NCBI GenBank assembly: GCA_004299235.1
Contig: SCQL01000031.1
Span: 1 to 64,000, forward strand
DNA from: a bacterium
Lineage (GTDB): Bacteria; Chloroflexota; Dormibacteria; Dormibacterales; Dormibacteraceae
Direction: 5' to 3'
Length of the DNA: 64,000 bases
Part shown: positions 51,014-58,370 of the stretch, piece after piece
Layout of the letters: each line of letters opens with the position of its first letter
Position numbering within the stretch: position 1 is the stretch's first letter
The notes under the pieces: model-generated
Told to the model about the DNA's origin: nothing
Database searches by the model: none
The model's input: the letters and a program-made list of their open reading frames with translations, nothing else
Made by a program: the position numbers and the translations under genes

Positions 51014-51349
51014 CTACGTTCCTTTATATGTGGTGTAGCCGTATGGGCTCAGCAGCAGCGGGACGTGGAGGTGAGCGCCCGGGTCCTCCAAGTTGAACAC
51101 CACTGCCACCTCCGGGTAGAAGGCGTCAAGGCCCGACCGCTCGAAATACGGCCGGGTGGCGAACTCCAGGCGGTACTCGCCCGCGTCGATCTCGTCATGC
51201 GCCAGCTCACGTATGCGGCCCTCGGCGTCGGTGACCGCCCGGCCGACGACCGTCCAGCCGCCATCCGCCTCGCGCCGGCTGAGACTCACCTCCAGGCCGG
51301 CTGCCGGCAAGCCGCGCATCGTGTCCAGGACGTGGGTCGAGATGCTCAC
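51014..51349 (-). CDS. 5-Hydroxyisourate hydrolase (transthyretin-like)
   Basis: Hydrolyses 5-hydroxyisourate to OHCU, 111 residues. The N-terminal ISTHVLDTMRGLPAAGLEV and C-terminal HVPLLLSPYGYTTYKGT, a variant of the YRGS signature, define the family. The GTG start overlaps uraD (GTGA). Confidence 0.95.
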   Translation of the reverse strand: MSISTHVLDTMRGLPAAGLEVSLSRREADGGWTVVGRAVTDAEGRIRELAHDEIDAGEYRLEFATRPYFERSGLDAFYPEVAVVFNLEDPGAHLHVPLLLSPYGYTTYKGT

Positions 51350-51840
51350 CCTTTCAGGAGCCGCTCCAGGCGGAGGCGGGTGATCTTGCGGTGCTCCTGC
51401 GCCGCCACGCCGATCTCCGTCATCGGGTCGTTGTCCAGGCGCTGCCGGAGCGCCGCCAGGATCTCTTCGGCACCGCGCCCGCCGGCCGAGATGAGGAACA
51501 CGTGCCCGAACCGGGCCTCGTAGCGGCGATTCTCGGTCGCCAGCTCGGCCAGCGTCCGGCTCGACGCCCGCATGACCTCGCTCTGCTCGCGCTCAGACGA
51601 GGCGGGCGAATGGCCGCCGCGCTCCCCGATCCGGGGGTGCGCGGCGAACGCCTCGAGCCAGTCCGATGGAGCGAGCTCCGACCATGCCGCCTCGGCGGCG
51701 GCCCAAAGGGCCGCCAGGTCCTGGTAAGGCCGGCCGGCCGCGACCCGCGAAGCCCACACGCGATTGGCGAAACATTCGAACAGGCGGGGCTCCGCCTCCT
51801 CGGGAGGCAGCGCGTTGAACCGGGCGATGCCATCACTCAA
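51346..51840 (-). CDS. uraD: OHCU decarboxylase
   Basis: Decarboxylates OHCU to (S)-allantoin, 164 residues. The catalytic His lies in AAHPRIGERGG, followed by FGHVFLISAGGRGAEEILAAL, both family signatures. The TTG start at 51840 overlaps the adenine deaminase gene by 8 nt. With uricase and HIU hydrolase it completes stereospecific allantoin formation. Confidence 0.94.
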   Translation of the reverse strand: MSDGIARFNALPPEEAEPRLFECFANRVWASRVAAGRPYQDLAALWAAAEAAWSELAPSDWLEAFAAHPRIGERGGHSPASSEREQSEVMRASSRTLAELATENRRYEARFGHVFLISAGGRGAEEILAALRQRLDNDPMTEIGVAAQEHRKITRLRLERLLKG

Positions 51841-53527
51841 TCCCCAACGGCACCAGCTCGAACCTGGCCACGTCGACCAGCCCGCGGTCGGTGATCTTCA
51901 GTTCGGGGATGACGGACAGGGCCAGGAAGCTCAGGGTCATGAACGGCGCGGTCATCGTCACTCCCATGGTGGCCAGCCGGCGCTCCATCGAGCGCAGCCG
52001 CTCGTGGACCGCGGCCAGCGGCTGGTCGCTCATCAACCCCGCCACCGGCAGGGGGAGCTCCTCCGTGACCCGGCCGGCTTCGGCGATCACGATCCCGCCG
52101 CCGATCCCCGCCAGGCGCATCGCGCAGGCCGCCATGTCGGCGTCGTCCACGCCCAGCACGACCACGTTGTGCGCGTCATGCGCGACGGTCGATGCGAACG
52201 CGCCTCGCTGGAGGCCGACGTTGGTGGCAAAGCCGAGCCCGACGCGGCCGCTCGCGTGGTGGCGCTCGAGGACCGCGATCTTGACCAGGTCCCGTGCCGG
52301 GTCGGCGACGATCCAGCCGCCGCGCGTGGTGGGTTCGGCCAGATCGACGCCGGTGAGGAGCTGGCCCGGGATCACCCGGATGACGCGGATCTTCCTGGCG
52401 CCCGAGGGGATGCCGAACGAGGCGGCGGCCAACGGGGCCAGGTGCACCGTCTGCCGCACCCACTCCGGGACTTCGAGGTCGACGAAGCGCGGCGCCGCGC
52501 CGCGCTTCAGCACCCGCCGCGGGACGAACGAACGCAGGTCGTCGAGGACCAGGATGTCGGCCTGGTAGCCCGGGGCGATCGCCCCCAGATGCCACAGCCG
52601 GTGGTACGTCGCGGGGTTGATCGTGGCCATGATCACCGCGTCCTCTGGGCTGATGCCATCCGCGACCGCCACGCGAACCATCTGGTTGATGTGTCCTTCC
52701 TCGACGATGAAGCTGGGCTCGCGGTCGTCGGTGCAGAACATGCAGCGCTCGCTGCCGTGGCGCTTGACGAGAGGGAGCAGATCGCGCAGGTTGCGAGCGA
52801 TCGACGCCTCACGCAGCATCACCCACATGCCCAGGCGGCGCTTCTCCAACGCCTCCTCATACGTGGTCGCCTCGTGGTCCGAGCGGATGCCGGCCGCGAT
52901 GTATGCGTTGAGTGCCGACCCGCGCACGCCCGGCGCGTGCCCGTCGACGTGGTCCGTGAGCCCGGTGTTCAGCTTCGCCATCTCCGACGCCTGGCCGGCG
53001 ATGACACCGGGGAAGTTCATCATCTCCGCCACGCCGATCGTGCGGTGGCGGCGGAGGAGGCTCTCAATGTCACCCGTGGTGAAGGCGCGCCGTGGCGACT
53101 CGAAGCTCGAGGCCGGAACGCACGACGGAGCCATGACGAAGACGTCGAGGGGCAGGTCGGCGCAGCAGTCGAGGAGCCAGTGGATGCCGTCAGTGCCGAG
53201 GACGTTGGCGATTTCGTGGGGATCGGCCACGACCGCCGTGGTGCCGTGGGCCAGGACCGCACGAGCGAACTCGTCGACGGTGAGCTTGGACGACTCGATG
53301 TGCATGTGTGCGTCAATGAATCCCGGGACGAGGTAAGCGCCGCCGACATCGAGCCGCTCGCGGCCCTCGTAACTTCCGAGGCCGACCACATGGCCGTCCT
53401 TGACGGCGACATCGACCTCCAGCCACTCCTTGGTGAAGACGGAGAGCACCCGGCCGCCCGCCAGCACAAGGTCGGCCGGCTCATCACCTCGGGCGACCGC
53501 CATCCACTGAGCGTCGATGACGGTCAA
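51833..53527 (-). CDS. adeC: Adenine deaminase
   Basis: Deaminates adenine to hypoxanthine with a binuclear metal site, 564 residues as in Ade/AdeC proteins. Metal motif PGFIDAHMHIESSKL, then VADPHEIANVLG, HVDGHAPGV, FCTDDREP and the C-terminal TVAHDAHNVVVLG are all diagnostic. The TTG start at 53527 is supported by the family N-terminus. First gene of the urate-forming operon; a histidine kinase gene ends 60 nt upstream on the same strand. Confidence 0.95.
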   Translation of the reverse strand: MTVIDAQWMAVARGDEPADLVLAGGRVLSVFTKEWLEVDVAVKDGHVVGLGSYEGRERLDVGGAYLVPGFIDAHMHIESSKLTVDEFARAVLAHGTTAVVADPHEIANVLGTDGIHWLLDCCADLPLDVFVMAPSCVPASSFESPRRAFTTGDIESLLRRHRTIGVAEMMNFPGVIAGQASEMAKLNTGLTDHVDGHAPGVRGSALNAYIAAGIRSDHEATTYEEALEKRRLGMWVMLREASIARNLRDLLPLVKRHGSERCMFCTDDREPSFIVEEGHINQMVRVAVADGISPEDAVIMATINPATYHRLWHLGAIAPGYQADILVLDDLRSFVPRRVLKRGAAPRFVDLEVPEWVRQTVHLAPLAAASFGIPSGARKIRVIRVIPGQLLTGVDLAEPTTRGGWIVADPARDLVKIAVLERHHASGRVGLGFATNVGLQRGAFASTVAHDAHNVVVLGVDDADMAACAMRLAGIGGGIVIAEAGRVTEELPLPVAGLMSDQPLAAVHERLRSMERRLATMGVTMTAPFMTLSFLALSVIPELKITDRGLVDVARFELVPLGIE

Positions 53528-53587
53528 GCTTAAGGCCCTGGGGGCCGCGACATCGCCCGCAACCGGCCCCTGCGGCAGAACCGCGCT

Positions 53588-55180
53588 TCAGGTCGGCCGG
53601 GCCACGGTCGCGGCCGTCGACACAACCCGCGGCGACGGCTCAACCGGCACGGAGTCGGGCTCAGCCATCGGCGCCCGCAGTGGCAACGTGAGCGTGAACA
53701 CGCTGCCCTCGCCCAACTTGCTGTCCAGGCGGATCTGCCCGCCGTGGAGCTCGACCAGTCGCTTGGTCAGCGCGAGCCCCAGGCCCGTGCCCCGCTGCTG
53801 CCGCGCGATCCCGGAATCCCGCTGGTGAAACTCCTCGAAGAGACGGCCTCGCTCTGAATCGGCGATACCGATCCCCGTGTCCGAGACGGAGATCTCGACC
53901 GCATCCCCCCGCCGCCGGGCACGAAGGGCCACCGACCCACCTTGGGATGTGAACTTGATGGCGTTGGAGGCCAGGTTGAGCAGCATCTGCCGCAGCTTGC
54001 CGGCATCGGCCAGCAGCACGCCTGCATCGGAGGCGTCAGCCTCGATGCTGATCTCTTTTTTCGCGGCCAGGGGCTCGATGGTCTCTCGCACCTGGTCGAT
54101 GGTCTCGGCCACGGCCACCGCCTCCAGGTGCAGCGCCATCCGGCCGGACTCGATCTTGGAGATGTCGAGGATGTCGTTGATGAGGCTGAGCAGGTGGCCG
54201 CCGCTCGAGTTGATCTGCTCGAGGAACTTGCGCCGTGCCGCGAGCTCGAACTTTCCCTCGGTGTCGTCGATGAGGAGCTCGGAGAAGCCCAGGATGGCGT
54301 TGAGCGGCGTCCGGAGCTCGTGGCTCATGTTGGCCACGAACTCGCTCTTGTTGCGGCTCGCCTCCTGCAACAGACCGTTCGTCGCCTGGAGCTGGTTGAT
54401 GAGGTTTTTGACCTCAGCCGCCATCCTCTCCGCCGTGGCGGCGGCGCTTCGACTCCTCTGGACGACCTCGTGGACCGTCGCGACCAGCACCCAGAGCACC
54501 GCGACGACCAGGATCGCGGTGGCCAGGTCCCCAGGCCGGCTGCCCGCGGCGAGTGCAGGCACGAGCAGCCCGACCGCGGCCAGCCCAGCCGCCGCCCGCA
54601 GCTCCAGACGCGTGTGGTGCAGCGCGGCGAACAGCACGGTGGTGAGCAGGAGCGGGAAGACGAACAGGGCGGAGCGAGTCGATGGACTCGATGCGCCGAC
54701 GGTGGCCTGGAGGATGAAGATGGCGACGAGGCCTCCGAAAACAGGAAGGTTGTGAAGCGGCCGTGGGAGGCGATCCCAGGGCAGACCGTAGATCGCCACC
54801 ACCACCACTCCACCCGCGGCCGCGGCGACGAAGGCCGCGGCTGGGTCTCGGCTGAAATCCGACCCCAGGCCGAGCAGCAGTCCGGCCAGCACGGGCACGG
54901 TCATCGTGAGCCGGGGCAGCCGGTCCCAATCGATCGGGGCCAGCACCGCGCCGATGATCGCGGCGCCGACCGCGACGGCGAGCGCGTCGGTCCATGGCGA
55001 TCGGGCAAAGTCGGGATCGGAGAGGGCCACCAGCGCGACGAGCCCGGCGCCGATGAAAGGCGTGACCCTGCGAACCAGGCCGCGAGTCCGGAACGGCTTG
55101 GTGTCTGGAATGAGATATATCCCTTGCCGCACCTTCAGGATCGAGAGAATGTTAGTTCGAAAGTCCGGGCGAGGGCGCAT
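53588..55180 (-). CDS. Membrane sensor histidine kinase
   Basis: Two-component sensor, 530 residues. About eight hydrophobic segments (residues 30-245) form an integral-membrane sensor of unknown type, followed by a short coiled coil. The H-box is FVANMSHELRTPLNAI with the phospho-His near residue 287. N-box LLNLASNAIKFT, G1 DTGIGIAD and G2 RGTGLGLALTKRLVELHGG complete the ATPase. ATG at 55180 starts the protein; the frame back to 55978 is antiphase. No response regulator gene adjoins it. It precedes adeC on the same strand, so co-transcription is possible. Confidence 0.88.
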   Translation of the reverse strand: MRPRPDFRTNILSILKVRQGIYLIPDTKPFRTRGLVRRVTPFIGAGLVALVALSDPDFARSPWTDALAVAVGAAIIGAVLAPIDWDRLPRLTMTVPVLAGLLLGLGSDFSRDPAAAFVAAAAGGVVVVAIYGLPWDRLPRPLHNLPVFGGLVAIFILQATVGASSPSTRSALFVFPLLLTTVLFAALHHTRLELRAAAGLAAVGLLVPALAAGSRPGDLATAILVVAVLWVLVATVHEVVQRSRSAAATAERMAAEVKNLINQLQATNGLLQEASRNKSEFVANMSHELRTPLNAILGFSELLIDDTEGKFELAARRKFLEQINSSGGHLLSLINDILDISKIESGRMALHLEAVAVAETIDQVRETIEPLAAKKEISIEADASDAGVLLADAGKLRQMLLNLASNAIKFTSQGGSVALRARRRGDAVEISVSDTGIGIADSERGRLFEEFHQRDSGIARQQRGTGLGLALTKRLVELHGGQIRLDSKLGEGSVFTLTLPLRAPMAEPDSVPVEPSPRVVSTAATVARPT

Positions 55181-55226
55181 CAGGTCTGCGGGAGAGCCGG
55201 CCGGCCGGCTTCGAACATGGCGCCCT

Positions 55227-57026
55227 TCACCGGGTCGCCCCGCCGCCCGCCGCCAGTTCCGGGACGTCGTGCGGCAGCCAGAACCAGCGCAGCTGCTCGA
55301 AGTCCGCGCCCAGATCGATGGCGTCGGCCGCGGGGCGTGGAGCCGCAAGGATCGAGCGCGCCTGGGTAAGGTAGCGCGCCAGGGCCGCTTCGGGTTCCAG
55401 GTGCCGGTGCGCCGAGGTCTGGGCGTGGCGGGCATAGCTGATGTCGCGAAGGCTGAGCGGAGCCTCCGGCGCTCCCGCCGCATGCCTCCACAGGCCGGTG
55501 ACGGCGTCGAAGCGGTACTCGGGAAGCAGCCTCCAGCCGTCCTTCGCGACCATGTCCACCGCATCGAGGATGAATTCGAACACCGCCTCGGAGATGAAGT
55601 AGTTGAAGTTGACCCGGACCCAGCCGGGCTTGATCCCCTCACACCCGCGGTTGATCTCGCGCTTGAACTCGTTCGACCGGTCCAGGTCGATGCCGAGCAG
55701 GCGGTGGCCATAGGGTCCGGCGCAGGAGCAGCCACCGCGCGACTGGATCCCGAACAGGTCGTTGAGCAGCGCCACCACGTAGTTGTGGTGGAGGTAGCGG
55801 CCCGCGTGCTTGACCACGAACGACACGATCGAGAGGCGGTCGAGGTCGGGGTTGCCCAGGATCTCGATGTTGGGTTGGCGGCGCCATCGATCGATCGCCC
55901 TGCGGATGAACGATCGCTCGTGACGGCGGATCGCATCCGCTCCGACCTCTTCTTTGAGCTGGAAGACCAGGCCGGCACGGATGGAATCCACGATCGCCGG
56001 CGTGCCGCCCTCTTCCCGATGCTCGACGTCGCTCAGGTAAACGTGCTCGGTGGGGTTCACGTAGGCGACGGTCCCGCCGCCGGGGACGCTCGGCACGCGG
56101 TTTCGAAACAGGTCCCGGCGGGCAGCCAGCACGCCAGGGGTGCCCGGGCCGCCGATGAACTTGTGCGGCGAGATGAACACCGCGTCCAGGTAAGCCTGAT
56201 CCGTCCCCGTCCTGGCGGATCCCATCCGGATCTCCACGTAGGGCGCCGCCGCGGCGAAGTCCCAGAAAGAGAGCGCGCCGTGCCGGTGCAGGAGGCTTGA
56301 AAGGGCTCGCCAGTCCGTGATGATCCCGGTCACGTTGGACGCGGCCGAGAAGCTGCCGATCTTGAGCCGGCGATCCCGATGGCGGATCAGCTCGGCCTCC
56401 AGCTGTTCCTGGTCGACGTGGCCGTCGTGGTCCTCGTGGATGACGACCACCTCGGCGATCGACTCCCGCCAGGGCAGCTCGTTCGAGTGGTGCTCGTAGG
56501 GCCCGATGAAGACGACCGGCCGGTCCGCCGGCGGGATCAGGGCGGAGAGCTGGTAGCGGTCGTCGAGGTCGGCCGGCAGCCGGAGGTTGAGGACGTCGAT
56601 CATCCGGTTGATGGCGGCGGTGGAGCCGGAGCCACAGAAGATGACGGCGTGCTCCTCGGTCGCGCCCAGGGCGTCGCGAATGACCTCGCGCGCCTCCTCG
56701 CGGAAGCGGGTGGTCTGCAGCCCGGTGCCGGAGGACTCCGTGTGGGTGTTGGCGTAGAGGGGAAGCACCACCTCGCGGATGAAATCCTCGATGAAGGAGA
56801 GGGCGCGACCTGAGGCCGTGTAGTCGGCGTAGGTGACGCGGCGCGGCCCGAACGGGCCCATCACCGCCTCGTCCTCGCCGATCACCGCCGACCGGACGGT
56901 TTCGATCAGGTGCAGACCCGCCTGCGCCCTCGCGCTCCGCGGAATCCTGGAACGCGAAGTCGCCACCGTCCAAGGGTGCGCGCACGGAGGCCCGCAGGTC
57001 AACCGCGCGGCCATCTCCTCCTCCAT
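55227..57026 (-). CDS. Class V aminotransferase-fold PLP enzyme (cysteine desulfurase-like)
   Basis: PLP-dependent protein of about 599 residues with a class V fold: cofactor Lys in FISPHKFIGGPGTPG, the FWDFAAAAPYVEI Asp region and a C-terminal active-loop-like RGGCSCAGPYGHRLLG. About 150 extra C-terminal residues lie beyond the usual fold. Cysteine desulfurase or selenocysteine lyase chemistry is conceivable since the Cys-rich loop is present, but the family is poorly characterised. ATG 57026, GTG 57029 and ATG 57014 are possible starts. It is divergent from the amidase, with 29 nt between start codons. Confidence 0.75.
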   Translation of the reverse strand: MEEEMAARLTCGPPCAHPWTVATSRSRIPRSARAQAGLHLIETVRSAVIGEDEAVMGPFGPRRVTYADYTASGRALSFIEDFIREVVLPLYANTHTESSGTGLQTTRFREEAREVIRDALGATEEHAVIFCGSGSTAAINRMIDVLNLRLPADLDDRYQLSALIPPADRPVVFIGPYEHHSNELPWRESIAEVVVIHEDHDGHVDQEQLEAELIRHRDRRLKIGSFSAASNVTGIITDWRALSSLLHRHGALSFWDFAAAAPYVEIRMGSARTGTDQAYLDAVFISPHKFIGGPGTPGVLAARRDLFRNRVPSVPGGGTVAYVNPTEHVYLSDVEHREEGGTPAIVDSIRAGLVFQLKEEVGADAIRRHERSFIRRAIDRWRRQPNIEILGNPDLDRLSIVSFVVKHAGRYLHHNYVVALLNDLFGIQSRGGCSCAGPYGHRLLGIDLDRSNEFKREINRGCEGIKPGWVRVNFNYFISEAVFEFILDAVDMVAKDGWRLLPEYRFDAVTGLWRHAAGAPEAPLSLRDISYARHAQTSAHRHLEPEAALARYLTQARSILAAPRPAADAIDLGADFEQLRWFWLPHDVPELAAGGGATR

Positions 57027-57042
57027 CACCGCGGCCTGGACT

Positions 57043-57048
57043 TACCCT
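57043..57048 (+). promoter_or_regulatory. -10 box (TACCCT) for leaderless amidase mRNA
   Basis: TACCCT lies 7 nt before the GTG at 57056 and favours that start over ATG 57065. The promoter of the divergent aminotransferase gene must overlap this 29-nt interval. Confidence 0.4.
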
Positions 57049-57055
57049 GTGCACG

Positions 57056-58363
57056 GTGGCGCCGATGAAAGTGGATTCCCTCTCCTGGCTGCCGGCGGTC
57101 GAGATCGCCCGACGCGCCGCCGCCGGCGAGCTCGAGCCCCAGGCCGTCGTCCAGGCTCATCTGGCGGCGATCGAGCGCCTCGATTCGCGCATCCACGCGT
57201 ACGTGTACGTCGACCGCGAGGCCCGGGCCTCGGCGGGCCCTCTCGCCGGAGTGACCCTGGCGGTCAAGGACAGCCAGCCAGTCGCGGGTATGCCCTGGAC
57301 CTACGGCACGCCCGCGTGGCGCGACCGGGTCGCGCTCGAGGACGCCATCCCGGTCGCCCGGGCGCGTGCGGCGGGCGCCGCCATCCTCGGCAAGACCAAC
57401 CTGCCCGAGCTCGCGGCCGCGGTCGGGACGGTGAACGTCCTCTTCCCCGCGACCAACAACCCGTGGCGTGAAGGCATGACGCCGGGAGGCTCCAGCGGCG
57501 GCAGCGCCGCGGCGGTGGCCGCGGGGCTCGCCACCGTCGCGCTCGGTGAGGACATGGGCGGCTCCATCCGCATCCCCGCCTCGTGCTGCGGAGTGGTCGG
57601 TCTGCGACCGTCACCTGATCGGGTGCCCAGCGAGATGGTGGATGCGGCCGGGCTCTCGTCCCGTGGTCCGATCACCAGGACCGTGGCCGACGCCCGGCTC
57701 CTCTACTCGGTGCTGAGCGCATCCTCCCCGCCGCCGGCCGCGGCGGTCAGGCGAGGCCTTCGCATCGGCGTGGCGGAATCCAGCCAATCGGGCGCCGATC
57801 CCGCCTGCCGCGATGCTTGCCGCCGGGCCGCCGACGCTCTGGCGTCGGCCGGCCATCACATAGAAAGGATCGAGTGGGATCCGGGGCCGGTGGCCGAGGG
57901 CTATGGTGTCGTGCGGCGGGCGAGCATGGCCAGCTTTCCGGCCGACCTGCGCCAGTTCGGGCCGGGCGTCCGGCAGCAGGCCGAGGAGGGCCGAAGCCTG
58001 ACCGCGATCGACTATTTCCGCGCCTTTGAGCGGGCTACCCTGGCCGCCCAGCAGACCGTCGCGAGGCCGCTTCAGTCCGGTTTCGATTTCCTGCTCACAC
58101 CCACCCTCGGCCTGCCCCCGATGCCGATCGGGGAGGTGCCGGCGTTCCTCGGTGAGGACTGGGCTCGTTACACCCAATTCGTCCTGCCGGTCAGCTTCGC
58201 GCATGTGCCCGCGATCTCCATCCCGGCCGGAACGCACGACGGACTGCCGGTCGGTGTGCAGCTGGTCGGGCGCTTCGGCCGGGAATGGGAGCTGCTCGAC
58301 TTCGCCGAGGTGCTCGAGGCTCAGCCCGGTTTCGGCCACCAGCGGCCGCCCGGGCTGGAATAG
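57056..58363 (+). CDS. Amidase-signature hydrolase
   Basis: Amide hydrolase of the Ser-cisSer-Lys amidase signature family, 435 residues. Catalytic Lys in LAVKDSQPVAG, the cis-Ser and glycine loop in TPGGSSGGSAAAVAAG, and the nucleophile Ser in MGGSIRIPASCCG are present. GTG at 57056 was chosen from the TACCCT box. Seven nt before hyuA, so an operon with the hydantoinase genes is likely. The substrate may be an N-carbamoyl or amide product of ring opening; GatA function is unlikely as no GatB/C is nearby. Confidence 0.87.
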   Translation: MAPMKVDSLSWLPAVEIARRAAAGELEPQAVVQAHLAAIERLDSRIHAYVYVDREARASAGPLAGVTLAVKDSQPVAGMPWTYGTPAWRDRVALEDAIPVARARAAGAAILGKTNLPELAAAVGTVNVLFPATNNPWREGMTPGGSSGGSAAAVAAGLATVALGEDMGGSIRIPASCCGVVGLRPSPDRVPSEMVDAAGLSSRGPITRTVADARLLYSVLSASSPPPAAAVRRGLRIGVAESSQSGADPACRDACRRAADALASAGHHIERIEWDPGPVAEGYGVVRRASMASFPADLRQFGPGVRQQAEEGRSLTAIDYFRAFERATLAAQQTVARPLQSGFDFLLTPTLGLPPMPIGEVPAFLGEDWARYTQFVLPVSFAHVPAISIPAGTHDGLPVGVQLVGRFGREWELLDFAEVLEAQPGFGHQRPPGLE

Positions 58364-58370
58364 GCCGGCG

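Noticed and set aside
51764-53533. 589-codon plus-strand frame
   Set aside because: Antisense of adeC; composition typical of a shadow frame.
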